This document shows positions 1 through 9,189 of a stretch of 64,000 bases of DNA, in pieces. A program made the position numbers and the translations under genes. Under the pieces are notes generated by a model, which worked only from the letters and a program-made list of their open reading frames with translations, had not been told where the DNA came from and made no database searches. Position 1 is the first letter of the stretch. Every line of letters starts with the position of its first letter. Source of the stretch: Nitrosomonas mobilis (GTDB lineage Bacteria; Pseudomonadota; Gammaproteobacteria; Burkholderiales; Nitrosomonadaceae); the NCBI RefSeq assembly GCF_900103035.1, contig NZ_FMWO01000040.1, positions 1-64,000 on the forward strand, read 5' to 3'.

Positions 1-645
1 TACGGAATTAGCTATCGTGAATTGGAAGAAATGATGTTGGAGCGTGGATTTGAAGTCGATCACACAACGCTTTATCGTTGGGTTCAACATTATGCACCCG
101 AAATGGAAAAACGCATGCGGTGGTACTACAAGCCGACGATGGGCTACAGCTGGCGGGTAGATGAAACCTATGTCAAGGTTAAAGGGAAATGGACATATTT
201 GTACCGAGCTATTGATAAGCACAGTGACACGATTGATTTCTATCTTTCACCTACCCGTAATAAGAAAGCCGCCAAACGGTTTCTAGGCAAAGCGCTCAAA
301 TCCATAAAACCATGGGCACATCCGCAGACGATTAATACAGATAAAGCGCCGACTTTCGGTCCTGCCATTGATGAGTTGAAGGAAGAAGGGAAATGCCCTG
401 AGGATACGGTACACCGGCAGGTAAAGTACTTGAACAATATTGTCGAGGCTGATCATGGAAAACTCAAACAGCTGATAAATCCCGTACGCGGGTTCAAATC
501 CATGAAGACCGCCTATGCAACGATCAAGGGGTTTGAACTCATGCACATGTTCAAGAAAGGACAGATGGATGCATGGAAATATGGGCAAGGTCTCATAGGA
601 GAAATCCGTCTTATTGAAAGACAATTCGATATTTACACCGCATAA
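1..645 (+). CDS. IS6-family transposase, 5' end missing
   Basis: This is a DDE transposase that catalyses replicative cointegrate formation of its own IS. The visible part is about 214 residues against roughly 230-240 for the family, so only a short N-terminal piece is missing. It shows the HTH segment ending in TTLYRWVQ, then WRVDETYVKVKGKWTYLYRA with the first catalytic Asp, NTDKAP with the second, and an NNIVEADHGKLKQ segment with the catalytic Glu region. The frame is open before the TTG at 22, so the true start is upstream of the window. It is probably intact in the full plasmid. Confidence 0.9.
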   Translation, partial: YGISYRELEEMMLERGFEVDHTTLYRWVQHYAPEMEKRMRWYYKPTMGYSWRVDETYVKVKGKWTYLYRAIDKHSDTIDFYLSPTRNKKAAKRFLGKALKSIKPWAHPQTINTDKAPTFGPAIDELKEEGKCPEDTVHRQVKYLNNIVEADHGKLKQLINPVRGFKSMKTAYATIKGFELMHMFKKGQMDAWKYGQGLIGEIRLIERQFDIYTA

Positions 646-697
646 TCAAAAATATCAGAGATTTACTCTAGCCAACGCTATTTTTTGCAACAGAGCC
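1..697 (+). mobile_element. Right part of an IS6-family insertion sequence, cut by the window edge
   Basis: The transposase frame is open from base 1, so the left end lies outside the window. The element ends in a terminal repeat at 684-697 whose reverse complement reads GGCTCTGTTGCAAA, close to the GGCACTGTTGCAAA end of IS26-type elements. The left repeat and the target duplication cannot be seen. Confidence 0.85.
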
Positions 698-738
698 AGG
701 TAACGAGTTGCCATGGTCGATTCCTCTTGACCACAATG

Positions 739-1337
739 TTAGATACTTGGCGTAGTGATGCCATAAGTGGCCTTAATTCGTTTTGATGTTGAAAGGTAAG
801 CAGTCAAGATTGCTGCGGCAAAAATTGAATCAATCATATTTCCGACGAACTGTGGGCCAGGCTCAGATTTTCCAAAGATCATGACAGGGATGAATATCCT
901 CAGTATGAAGCTTGCGATTGGCCCAATTACCCAGAGGGTAATTTTTGTGCGCTTTACTGCTGATAAGCTGCGTTCCTTAATGAGGCCGAGCCCGGCATAA
1001 AAACTCAGGTAACACACAAGCAAGAATGTCCCGCAGGTCGCGGATTGTATATACCCAATGCTGCGACTGATTCTAAATTTGGATATTGATCTTCAACTAT
1101 CATAAAGTCCGTATTTATGTTTACCGCCCTCATTAGGGGAACTAGAAACATGAGCCCAGTGACTAGCAGCAACAACCAGCCACCAACCCCTGAAACGCCG
1201 CTTTGTTCTGGCGCGGCAGGAGGGTATTTGTTTGCAATGTTTTTTATGCCGTGTGCAATCATCCATGTGATTACAATGATTATCACAAGCGGAAGAAAAT
1301 CAATCAGCATTGATGGTTTGTCCATTGAGGGCTCCAT
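739..1337 (-). pseudogene. DUF2569-like membrane protein gene with a frameshift
   Basis: The first frame (1337 down to about 1050) begins MEPSMDKPS, has a hydrophobic helix, then a GVGGWLLLLVTGL segment typical of DUF2569 N-termini. That frame runs into stops near 1005. The second frame (about 1055 to 739) continues with membrane helices and ends in SKRIKATYG, which resembles the SKRVKNTF end of the same family. Joining the frames near 1048-1056 gives one protein of about 195 residues with four helices. Either the gene is broken or the assembly has an indel there. No function is known for the family. Confidence 0.6.
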
Positions 1338-1397
1338 TGAAAGTACCTAACGTAATATATACGTCAAGAATATTGGACCTCGACTAATCCAATCCAG

Positions 1398-2066
1398 TTA
1401 GGCTTGCTGGTTTCGGCTTAGCCAGGAAAATGCACCCGGGGATGTATCTTTTGGCTCTGTTGATCCAGCAGATTGTTTTGTGTCTGCCGCTCCCTTTATA
1501 GTTGCTTCACTGACAGCAGGAACATCAACGATATTTTCCTGCTGCGCTTTTTTTCTGGATTCGATCATCGCCTGGCGCACGATTCCCCTGACATGGGTAG
1601 CGATCCTGAGTATTCTTCGTTTCCATTCATAGGTTACTCTCGAATAGTCACTGTCAGGAACCAGACCGGATAACCAGACTGCATCGAGCTTGGTAATAAG
1701 GTTATCGAATTCACGGATGATGTTCGCATAACGTGCCGATCTATGGGAGGATATCTTCGCCTCCACTATCACGGGTTGTGAGTAACTGACACTTTCAAGC
1801 GTAATTCCATTGTTCTCGGCAATTTTTTCGAGTCTGACTATTTCATTGCGAATGTCAGCCTGAGCCTTGCTTAGTTTCTCGTCGATTAATCCCTCCATCT
1901 CGCGCACCTGATATTCGTCCGCGAACGCACGCAGCACGACACTCAAGGAATAGATCGATTCAGTATAAACATCAAACCCTCTCTTGAACGTTTGCTGCGC
2001 ATGGAAAGATTGCAATGGCAATTTTTGCGACATATATGGACGACTGCTGGCCGTTTTGTTTTCCAT
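1398..2066 (-). CDS. AcaB-like (DUF1845/PFL_4669-type) regulator of conjugative elements
   Basis: The 222-residue product resembles the PF08900 family found on conjugative elements, whose IncC member AcaB is a transcriptional activator of transfer genes. The match is by overall pattern: a helical centre with SIYSLSVVLRAFADEYQ, an acidic-helical stretch, SQPVIVEAKISS followed by YANIIREFDNLITKLDAVWL, and a basic tail helix YEWKRRILRIATHVRG. The last 45 residues are low-complexity. It is divergent from the S26 peptidase/traI operon and its start lies 55 bp from the large inverted repeat at 2122-2171, so both directions may share control. The family assignment rests on memory of the pattern. Confidence 0.55.
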   Translation of the reverse strand: MENKTASSRPYMSQKLPLQSFHAQQTFKRGFDVYTESIYSLSVVLRAFADEYQVREMEGLIDEKLSKAQADIRNEIVRLEKIAENNGITLESVSYSQPVIVEAKISSHRSARYANIIREFDNLITKLDAVWLSGLVPDSDYSRVTYEWKRRILRIATHVRGIVRQAMIESRKKAQQENIVDVPAVSEATIKGAADTKQSAGSTEPKDTSPGAFSWLSRNQQA

Positions 2067-2121
2067 GTCTTTTCCTTGATGTTGATGGCAAAGTCTTGAT
2101 TATCCTTTTTAGTGATTTCTT

Positions 2122-2171
2122 AAACTACCCCCGATAAGTGCCCTGAATTTGTCACTTATCGGGGGTAGTTT
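2122..2171. promoter_or_regulatory. Large inverted repeat, copy A, in the divergent intergenic region
   Basis: The arms at 2122-2140 and 2153-2171 are perfect 19-bp inverted repeats (core CCCCCGATAAGTG) separated by a 12-bp spacer. Near-identical sites occur at 31533-31584 and 50513-50564, and a degenerate one at 30839-30885. Placement between divergent transfer genes suggests an operator. The arm and spacer sizes match the known layout of FlhDC-type binding sites. A bidirectional terminator or attenuator is the alternative, because the arms end in A and T runs. Confidence 0.65.
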
Positions 2172-2173
2172 TT

Positions 2174-2197
2174 CACATGCAATGTTCGTAGCATGTG
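2174..2197 (+). promoter_or_regulatory. Small hairpin directly in front of the peptidase start codon
   Basis: CACATGC at 2174-2180 and GCATGTG at 2191-2197 form a 7-bp stem around the 10-nt loop AATGTTCGTA. The ATG at 2201 follows within 3 nt and no Shine-Dalgarno sequence is visible. The same hairpin with the same loop precedes the transglycosylase gene at 31585-31610. Confidence 0.55.
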
Positions 2198-2200
2198 CGC

Positions 2201-2701
2201 ATGAACAAACTTTGTAATCATTTCGCAAAATATTATCCGCTGTACCTCTGGATACTGGTGGGTTGTACCGCTTTTGGGAGAGGTTATGCCGTCTCACTGA
2301 ATGTGACCAATTCCTTACCAGGAATTTTTTATCTGATTGAAAAAAACAAGGCGTTTAAACCAGCTCCGAATGAAATGATCGCTTTTCTGTACGAAGGTGA
2401 TGCCTTCTATAGTAAGGGAGCTGTCTTTGTCAAAATAGTCAAGGGAATACCTGGATCGATCGTCTCATCCAAGGAAGCAGACCCCGTCACTCATGATTAT
2501 TTCGTAGACAATGTTTTTTTTGGTAGAGCAAAACCCTACTCCAGCACCGGCGTACCAATAAAACGCGGTCCGACTGGAATCATCCCTGAAGACCATTACT
2601 ACGTATACGCCACCCATCCAGACAGCCTCGATTCGAGATATGAGCTTGTTGGATGGGTTCGCCGGAACCAGATCATTGGACGCGCCATCAGGGTTTTTTG
2701 A
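2201..2701 (+). CDS. S26-family conjugative signal peptidase (TraF/TrhF type)
   Basis: The product of about 166 residues is a membrane-anchored serine protease that in related systems processes pilin or other transfer proteins. One N-terminal membrane segment is followed by TNSLPGIFY with the catalytic Ser (residue 38 from this start) and VFVKIVKGIPG with the general-base Lys (residue 78). A HPDSLDSRYELVG box matches the conserved SxDSRY region. I chose ATG 2201; a GTG at 2195 is also possible. The gene ends 2 bp before traI, so the two are co-transcribed. In SXT the peptidase gene sits before traW, whereas here traI comes between. Confidence 0.8.
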   Translation: MNKLCNHFAKYYPLYLWILVGCTAFGRGYAVSLNVTNSLPGIFYLIEKNKAFKPAPNEMIAFLYEGDAFYSKGAVFVKIVKGIPGSIVSSKEADPVTHDYFVDNVFFGRAKPYSSTGVPIKRGPTGIIPEDHYYVYATHPDSLDSRYELVGWVRRNQIIGRAIRVF

Positions 2702-2703
2702 TC

Positions 2704-4776
2704 ATGTTGACGAGTCTGCTGAGGTTTCTAAAACTGTTGTTGTTACCAGACGGTGACAAAGCATCACCTAACCATCTTGTACCGGCAGCCAGGCACTGGC
2801 AAGACAAGGATATTCCTCGTTACCCCCCGTTTATGCAGGGGCTACCGGTCATTCCGGTTGAAAAGCTCCTGCATACCCAGACAGCACTCATTGAACGTAT
2901 CAAAAACACGACCGGCATTACACAGACGCAATTCAACCAGTATTACCGTCCGGTTATCGAGAAATTCTCGTCTTACGCTCATCTTTTGCCTGCTTCACAA
3001 TCCCATCATCATCGCGGTGCAGGTGGATTATTCAGGCATTCCCTGGAAGTTGCGCTGTATGCGCTGCAATCTTCGGAAAAGGTTTTACTGGACATTGCAC
3101 AGACTCCCGCAAAACGTAGAGAGCTGGAACCACGATTGCAACTGGTGACATTCCTTGCAGCCCTGTGTCACGATGCTGGCAAGCCTGTAACCGACATGAC
3201 CATCACCAATCATGATCGATCTGCTATCTGGCGACCGATCCGGGAAAGCCTGCATGCCTGGGCAACCCGACAGAAAGTTACCACCTATTTTCTTGATTGG
3301 CGTGAAGGGCGTAACCGCCAGCATACCGCCATGGCGAATCTGGTCGCAGACAGAATCATCGGGACCGAGGCGCTTGCCTGGATTGAGGAAGGCAGCATTG
3401 AACTCATCATCTGGTTGATGGAATCCCTGAATTCCAACCCATCTGTCACCAACCCCATATTCGATCTGGTGATCAGGGCTGACCAGGCCAGTGTCGAGCG
3501 CGATCTCAAAACCATCGGCGCAACTATGGCGGGCTATGATCTGGGCGTGCCGGTAGAGCGCATACTGACCGACATCATGCGCCGCCTGACCAAAGAGGGT
3601 GTCTGGACGATCAATGAACCAGGAGCGCGGGTGTGGAAACTCTCCGGCAGCACCTATCTTGTCTGGCCTGCTGCGGGTGAGGATATCGCAAGAGTCATCC
3701 GTGAAGAACGGATGCTGGGGCTGGCGCGTACCTCGGAAGGAATTCTCGACATGCTGGTCGAGCGCGATATTGCGCAGATCAAAGAAGGCCAGTCACCTTA
3801 CTGGAAAATTGCGCCTGCCTGCCTCAAGGAGAAGATCAAGGATATTCGCTTGCAGGCAATACGCCTGAAAGATGACGTGATCGTATCCGCAATGCCATTA
3901 CAAACGGTAGAAGGAGAAGTGATCGATGATACTTGTGTGCAGTTGGAAGCACCAGAAGCGGCCACCCAGTCACCATCTGTTAAGAGTTCAGTCATCGTTG
4001 AGGTAAACCAAGAACCACCAGCAACCTTACAGACAAACCAGCCTGCTAAGAAAGAGGCTGCTTCGCTGTCACAGCCAGCATTGCCAGTATTACCGAATGA
4101 ATTGGAGCTGGATTTTCCTGACAATGAATCAGGTAGGATACTACAAGTATTACGTGATGCTGTCGCATCGAAACGCAAACAATGGGGACAGGATGTTCTG
4201 CTTGATGATAACGGGTATCTACTGATCCGCTGGCCGGATGCTTTTAGTGATTGTGCTCTGCCGCTAAAGAACATTCTGGATGCGCTATCTGATCAAAAAT
4301 GGTTGTGGATCGATCCTGTGACACCCTGGAAGAAGGTAGTCGATGCTGAAATCAATGGCCAGATTACTAAGGCCATTCGGCTGGAAAAAAGTATCAGTGC
4401 TTCTCTGTCCGGGATGTCTTGCAAGCCGGTATCCAGTTCCAGAGAAATAACATCGATGAGCGTCAAACCTGAAACAGATAAAAAACCGTCGTTACCGTTG
4501 CAGCAACCTGCACCTTCACCTGAGGAATCTTCAGTTAAACCAGAAAGTACAACTGGTAAGCGAGGTTTCCCTGCACTGAAAGAACTTATCGCAATCGCTC
4601 AACTAGAAGATATAAAGGCTGATCAGGATGGCTGGTTGGTTCTCGACCGAAAATTGCTGGCAAAGTCAGTCAGGGCGGCAGGATACCGGTTTACCGTGGT
4701 TTTTCTGAACAGTCTCGTCAAAGACAACCCAGACAGGTTGTCGAGTGAAGGCACATTGATCCGGTTAAAACTATGA
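2704..4776 (+). CDS. traI: MOBH-type relaxase TraI
   Basis: This 690-residue protein is expected to nick oriT and lead the transferred strand. The N-terminal TraI_2 domain contains a histidine cluster and HD-type metal site: HHHRGAGGLFRHSLEVA at about residues 101-117 and LCHDAGKPVTD at about 154-164. The middle is a proline/serine-rich linker. The C-terminal part has repeated small domains (around GYLLIRWPDAFSDCALP and GWLVLDRKLL) as in the TraI_2 C-terminal region. Length is close to SXT TraI (about 716). ATG 2704 lies 2 bp after the peptidase stop, and the start of traW overlaps the end by 4 bp. An upstream start at 2653 would overlap the peptidase gene and is less likely. Confidence 0.88.
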   Translation: MLTSLLRFLKLLLLPDGDKASPNHLVPAARHWQDKDIPRYPPFMQGLPVIPVEKLLHTQTALIERIKNTTGITQTQFNQYYRPVIEKFSSYAHLLPASQSHHHRGAGGLFRHSLEVALYALQSSEKVLLDIAQTPAKRRELEPRLQLVTFLAALCHDAGKPVTDMTITNHDRSAIWRPIRESLHAWATRQKVTTYFLDWREGRNRQHTAMANLVADRIIGTEALAWIEEGSIELIIWLMESLNSNPSVTNPIFDLVIRADQASVERDLKTIGATMAGYDLGVPVERILTDIMRRLTKEGVWTINEPGARVWKLSGSTYLVWPAAGEDIARVIREERMLGLARTSEGILDMLVERDIAQIKEGQSPYWKIAPACLKEKIKDIRLQAIRLKDDVIVSAMPLQTVEGEVIDDTCVQLEAPEAATQSPSVKSSVIVEVNQEPPATLQTNQPAKKEAASLSQPALPVLPNELELDFPDNESGRILQVLRDAVASKRKQWGQDVLLDDNGYLLIRWPDAFSDCALPLKNILDALSDQKWLWIDPVTPWKKVVDAEINGQITKAIRLEKSISASLSGMSCKPVSSSREITSMSVKPETDKKPSLPLQQPAPSPEESSVKPESTTGKRGFPALKELIAIAQLEDIKADQDGWLVLDRKLLAKSVRAAGYRFTVVFLNSLVKDNPDRLSSEGTLIRLKL

Positions 4777-5396
4777 GACATATTCATATGCTCGCCTGCT
4801 GCTTGCTTGTATTGCTTGTCGGACAACTCATGGCCGAAGACCTGGATGTGATTGGGCCAACGTATCCCATACAGGAGCGCGATCTAATCGAGGCGATGCA
4901 GACCAGGTTCAAAAATATGGAAAAAAGCGGTGAGCTTGCCGATCTGGAGGAAAACTATAAAAAACAGGTGATTTCAGGTATCGAGCGACCACAACCGGTT
5001 GCAGGTATCAGCACATCTGGAACCAACAAAACTTTTTACGTTGATCTCTCTTTTACGCTTGATCGGGATGTCGTGGACGAACATGGCCGGGTGATGTTCA
5101 AGGCGGGCTTTAAGGTCAACCCCCTCGACTATATTGGTTTTGGCAAGATACTGGTGTTTTTCAATAGTGACAATAAGCGTGAGAAAGCCTTCGTTGAGCG
5201 TTATATCAAATCGGCGGAGATGCCAGTCAAACCCATACTGATTGCTGGTGCGCCACTGGAACTGATGCGCGAATGGCAGCGGGAAGTATTTTTTGACCAG
5301 GGAGGCGCGTTGTCAAAACGCTTCAAAATCACCCACTCACCTTCTACGGTCAGACAGGAAGGCAAAAGGCTGAGAATAGATGAAATCCGTCTCTAA
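4773..5396 (+). CDS. traW: TraW, F-type pilus assembly protein
   Basis: TraW is a periplasmic factor needed for F-like pilus assembly and works with TrbC. The 207-residue product has a signal peptide (about residues 1-21, ending QLMA) and the characteristic DLDVIGPTYPIQERDLIEAM segment directly after it. The mid-part YVDLSFTLDRDVVDEHGRV and the ILVFFNSDNK and AFVERYI segments also fit the family. The start overlaps the traI stop (ATGA) and the end overlaps traU by 17 bp, which indicates translational coupling. Confidence 0.9.
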   Translation: MRHIHMLACCLLVLLVGQLMAEDLDVIGPTYPIQERDLIEAMQTRFKNMEKSGELADLEENYKKQVISGIERPQPVAGISTSGTNKTFYVDLSFTLDRDVVDEHGRVMFKAGFKVNPLDYIGFGKILVFFNSDNKREKAFVERYIKSAEMPVKPILIAGAPLELMREWQREVFFDQGGALSKRFKITHSPSTVRQEGKRLRIDEIRL

Positions 5397-6393
5397 AAAA
5401 CTGTTTTTTGCCTTGCTGCTGATCGGCATTTGCAATGCATCCCATGCTGCCACCTGTACCGGCAGGTTTGCCAATCCGATTACCGATATTTGCTGGTCAT
5501 GTATATTCCCGATCCGCATTGCCGGTATTTCCATTTCATCACTTGAACAGGAAGATACGCCTAATCCAGAGGATATTGCCTGCGCGTGCGGCAACCCCCC
5601 AAGAGCAGGCATTCATGTGAGTTTTTGGGAACCGGTCAGGCGTGTTGATGTGGTACGTGATCCGTTCTGCCTGACCAGTCTCGGTGGTATCAGCATGAAT
5701 CCTGGTTTTGATGCGCCGGTTGCCTCAAGAAACCGGCGTGACGGGATGGATCAGGCGTCTTTCTATCAGGTACATTGGTATGTAGATCCGATCATATTCT
5801 TTTTACAAACCATACTCGATAATGGCTGTCTGGAGAATGTTGGATTCGACATTGCTTACCTGACCGAACTCGATCCAATGTGGAAGGATGATGAATTAAC
5901 TGCACTACTCACCCCGGAAATCTTTCTGTTTGGCAATCTACCCGCGCGGGCTGCCTGTGCAGCTGATTGCGTCGCGGCAACTGCCGGTTTTCCCAACAAC
6001 CTTTTTTTCTGGTGCGCAGGGTGCCAGGGCAGTTTGCATCCTTTGAACGGCAACATTCAGGCACATATTGGCAGCGTCCAGGCATCCAGTCTGATGGTGA
6101 ACCGTATTATCGCCAAGTTGCACCGCGAGCTGCTGATGTGGTCCGCTGCTGGTAACAATTCAGTATGTGGCTATACCCCGCAGCCAGTGATGGACAAGAC
6201 TGGCTACAAGTACCAGATGCTCTATCCCGTCCCACAAACCCTGAAAATTGCGGGCAAATGTTGCCAGCCACTCGGACGATCAACCGTATTGTGGGGCGCT
6301 GGCCGTGAATTTCCGATCCAGGGTGAAGACTTTTCCTATCAGATATTCAGGAAACGTAACTGCTGTCAGGGTGCCATTGTGCTGGGGGAATGA
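5380..6393 (+). CDS. traU: TraU, mating pair and pilus assembly protein
   Basis: TraU is a cysteine-rich periplasmic protein of F-type systems. The 337-residue product has a signal peptide ending near SHAATC and the family hallmark GRFANPITDICWSCIFPIRI at the mature N-terminus. Further cysteines include CACGNPPRAGIHVSFWEP and RKRNCCQG near the C-terminus, consistent with disulfide bonding by the DsbC- and TraF-like proteins encoded elsewhere in the window. Length matches family members (about 330). It overlaps traW by 17 bp; a 76-bp AT-rich gap follows before trbC. Confidence 0.92.
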   Translation: MKSVSKKLFFALLLIGICNASHAATCTGRFANPITDICWSCIFPIRIAGISISSLEQEDTPNPEDIACACGNPPRAGIHVSFWEPVRRVDVVRDPFCLTSLGGISMNPGFDAPVASRNRRDGMDQASFYQVHWYVDPIIFFLQTILDNGCLENVGFDIAYLTELDPMWKDDELTALLTPEIFLFGNLPARAACAADCVAATAGFPNNLFFWCAGCQGSLHPLNGNIQAHIGSVQASSLMVNRIIAKLHRELLMWSAAGNNSVCGYTPQPVMDKTGYKYQMLYPVPQTLKIAGKCCQPLGRSTVLWGAGREFPIQGEDFSYQIFRKRNCCQGAIVLGE

Positions 6394-6456
6394 TATATAT
6401 AGCAATATATATAGCTATATATATATAAAGATAGCTATATAGCTGTCTTTATATGC
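6394..6456. repeat. AT-rich octamer-type repeats between traU and trbC
   Basis: The gap is built from TATATAGCTATA-like units, including AGATAGCTATATAGCTGTCT. It belongs to the same family of CTATATAG-related octamers seen near 14.5, 18.1, 20.2, 28.6, 46.0 and 47.0 kb. It lies inside the transfer operon, so it would be transcribed. Confidence 0.6.
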
Positions 6457-6469
6457 ATGAGAGTGAGTA

Positions 6470-7222
6470 ATGAGAAATAACCGGTTCCTGTTTTTTGTCG
6501 CCGTAGTCGCAACCTTAGTGTTCCTGCCGTCACTCCCTTTGGCGCAGGAACACCTTTTTCCAGGTAATACGTCTACTGAGCACAAACCGTTGGTACGTCT
6601 GCCTGATGACGAGGACATCCGGAATGCCTCTAGTCGTGGGCGTAAGGCTATGCAGCAGCTCGATACACTTGAGAAAAATAACGCGATTGCCATACCGCAA
6701 ATGCCCGACATGGACGCCTTGCCGCAGCCAGCTTTTCCAGCAGATGACATTACTACCATTGCCGAGAAATTCAGGGATATAGGTGAAGCTAGTGCTGAAA
6801 AAATGCACTCGCTCGATCTCCTGATATTGGTGTCCCTCTCGATGCCGGAAGCAGCGTTACGCAAGCTTGCTGACCAGGCGGAAAAAGCAGGTGCTACATT
6901 ACTGTTTCGTGGACTGAAAGATGACTCAATGATGAAAATGGGGGAGGCTGTCAAGGCCATCCTGGATGGTCGCAACGTGCATGTCGCCATCCATCCGCCT
7001 GCTTTCCAGCAATTCGGTGTGACCCGCGTACCTGCTTTTGTCCTGGCCAGCCAGGAAGCGGGCAAGGTAATGGATAACGGTTGCTCAAAACCACAGACCT
7101 TTGTCAAGGTTAGCGGTGATGTGTCGCTCGACTATGCGCTCGAATACATAGAGCGCACAAGCCCTGACTGGTCGATGGTGGCCAGATCTTTCCACTCACG
7201 AATCGTTCGCGGAATCCAGTGA
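6470..7222 (+). CDS. trbC: TrbC, F-type pilin assembly protein
   Basis: The 250-residue product carries a signal peptide (ending near PLAQE) and the F-type TrbC domain in its second half. That domain is recognised by LLILVSLSMPEAALRKLADQ, then GATLLFRGLKDDS, and FQQFGVTRVPAFVLA, a thioredoxin-like arrangement with no active-site CxxC. The first half is a helical linker. TrbC works with TraW in the periplasm. The GTG start of traN overlaps its stop by 4 bp. Confidence 0.88.
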   Translation: MRNNRFLFFVAVVATLVFLPSLPLAQEHLFPGNTSTEHKPLVRLPDDEDIRNASSRGRKAMQQLDTLEKNNAIAIPQMPDMDALPQPAFPADDITTIAEKFRDIGEASAEKMHSLDLLILVSLSMPEAALRKLADQAEKAGATLLFRGLKDDSMMKMGEAVKAILDGRNVHVAIHPPAFQQFGVTRVPAFVLASQEAGKVMDNGCSKPQTFVKVSGDVSLDYALEYIERTSPDWSMVARSFHSRIVRGIQ

Positions 7223-9189
7223 AATATAATCTGCACCTGATGCTGATCGGGCTGTTTTTGGGGCTGTCCGGTGCAATTTTCGCTGATGATATGAATAGTG
7301 CTTTCGAGGATGCCAAGGCATTAGCCGATAGCAGAAATGCAGCTATTTTTTCGGGAGTCAATGAACAGACGATAGCTGACAAACTGGATTATTACGGTAT
7401 GCCACCTGCCGAAGCCAGTCTATTCCAGGATGGCCAGGGACAGCTCACCCAGCCAGGTCTGGATAAGGTAAATAATTGTGCTGGATATATTCCAACCGGC
7501 AACGCCATGTTCGATCAGGAATGTGATGCGGTCAATTTCATCGTTGACCACCGACAAACCGTGCAACATGTTCCGCTCGCGCCTGATGATCCTGTTCTGC
7601 AAAATACCCGCAATGCCAGAAACAATGCGCCTGCCGTTTTCCAAAACACCGGTATTACTTCGAATAACGATGGTCAGTGTGTTGCTCAGACGAACACTGT
7701 TCCAGCGGTTTATGCAGAAAAATCCTGCGCCTTAATCAAGGAAGTTGCACCGCATGAGTGCCTGGCTCCACGGGATATTGTAATCGCTCAACAGCAAGAC
7801 TCCGTTACTGGCGGGATCATTCATGTGCTGGTTTCGAGCGATTACGACATGAGCGTCTGCGGCCAGTGGCATAACAATCCAAACTATGAGTATGTCGGCA
7901 GTGAATGTGTATCGAAAGTACCTCCATTCCCACTGCCTCCGGAAATCAGTTTGGCGGATGTTGCACCAGACGGATGTTTTACCCAGAAGCGGGGATATGT
8001 TGGACTAACTGGCGTTGAAGATCATACGGAATGCCTGATTTTTGATAATGATCCGGAATGCACTTATCAGTCGGATGCTGCGTGTCAGCAGACCGTAACG
8101 ATCAATGAGCAGCAGATATGTGTCGATCAGGAAAGAATCTATAGCTGCAGAACAGCGCCATCTATGGACAGCACGTTTCTTGACTGCTCAGGCCAGAAAT
8201 TCTGTATCAATGGCAACTGCTTCAACACCGGTCATCAGAATGACACCGATTTTGCGCAGGCGATGTCATTGGTTGAGGCAACCAGGGAAGCCGGTGTCTA
8301 CCTGAATGAAAACACCTGGCGTATTTTCGACGGTGACAGAGGTAAGTGCCGCATAAAGCTTGGTGGCATCATGAACTGCTGTTCCGGAAGCTCTGGTGGC
8401 AGCACTTTCAACAATAATCTCCTGTTCAATCTGACGGTTCAGGCAGGAAAGAATGTGCTGTCTTACGGCAGCAAATATCTCTACGATGCGTTGTATACTT
8501 CCACTGCGCCGAACTGGATAATCAAGGGGATGTCGGCAATGATGAGCGTTGATCCACTGAAGATTCCTTCTGGCGGATTATTAAGCGCATTCTCGCCATC
8601 ATTGAGTTACTTTGGATTCAGTGCAACACTTGGATCGACACCAGCACCAGGGTTTGTAACCAGTCTTATAGGCGCGGAAGGAGCGATTATTCCATTAGGA
8701 ACACCAACCATGTTTGGTAGTAGAGTGGCATTCGGTTTTGACCCAACTTCCTTTGCTATAGCGGTTGCCATCATGGTTCTTCAGGAACTGCTGTCCTGTG
8801 AGCCTGATGAACAGATACTGTCAATGAAGAAAGGGCAGAATCTTTGCCACCGGGTAGGATCGTACTGCTCAAAGAGATTCTTCGGTGTCTGCCTGCAAAG
8901 CACTCGCTCCTACTGCTGCTATAACAGTCGCCTTGGCCGCATCATCAATTCCCAGGGAAGAGCGCAAATCGGAAAATCATGGGGAAGCGCCAAAAACGCA
9001 AATTGCGCGGGATTCTCCCATGCCGAATTTGCGTCGATCAATTTCGCAGCACTTGATTTATCTGAGTTCTCACGCGAGGTTATGACAGCCGTGAGACTGC
9101 CGAATACGTCGGATCTATCCGATAACGCAAGAGACGTAATCACAAGAAGGACACAAAATTACTATGACACGGGTCATCAGATTGAATAA
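7219..9189 (+). CDS. traN: TraN, mating pair stabilisation protein
   Basis: TraN is an outer-membrane adhesin that stabilises donor-recipient contact. The 656-residue product has a signal peptide (ending near AIFADD) and many cysteines, with clusters such as CINGNCFN and MNCCSGSSGG. The C-terminal region RSYCCYNSRLGRIINSQGRAQ followed by NCAGF is typical of TraN. GTG 7219 overlaps the trbC stop. The central part (about residues 390-500) is glycine- and serine-rich; in F plasmids this is the receptor-contacting region and tends to vary. It overlaps the next lipoprotein gene by 26 bp. Confidence 0.9.
   Translation: MKYNLHLMLIGLFLGLSGAIFADDMNSAFEDAKALADSRNAAIFSGVNEQTIADKLDYYGMPPAEASLFQDGQGQLTQPGLDKVNNCAGYIPTGNAMFDQECDAVNFIVDHRQTVQHVPLAPDDPVLQNTRNARNNAPAVFQNTGITSNNDGQCVAQTNTVPAVYAEKSCALIKEVAPHECLAPRDIVIAQQQDSVTGGIIHVLVSSDYDMSVCGQWHNNPNYEYVGSECVSKVPPFPLPPEISLADVAPDGCFTQKRGYVGLTGVEDHTECLIFDNDPECTYQSDAACQQTVTINEQQICVDQERIYSCRTAPSMDSTFLDCSGQKFCINGNCFNTGHQNDTDFAQAMSLVEATREAGVYLNENTWRIFDGDRGKCRIKLGGIMNCCSGSSGGSTFNNNLLFNLTVQAGKNVLSYGSKYLYDALYTSTAPNWIIKGMSAMMSVDPLKIPSGGLLSAFSPSLSYFGFSATLGSTPAPGFVTSLIGAEGAIIPLGTPTMFGSRVAFGFDPTSFAIAVAIMVLQELLSCEPDEQILSMKKGQNLCHRVGSYCSKRFFGVCLQSTRSYCCYNSRLGRIINSQGRAQIGKSWGSAKNANCAGFSHAEFASINFAALDLSEFSREVMTAVRLPNTSDLSDNARDVITRRTQNYYDTGHQIE

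Noticed and set aside
2109..2297. A minus-strand frame through repeat copy A sharing the peptide AHATNIAC with one at 31461-31688
   Set aside because: The shared peptide only reflects the repeated DNA, and both frames overlap regulatory sequence and opposite-strand genes.
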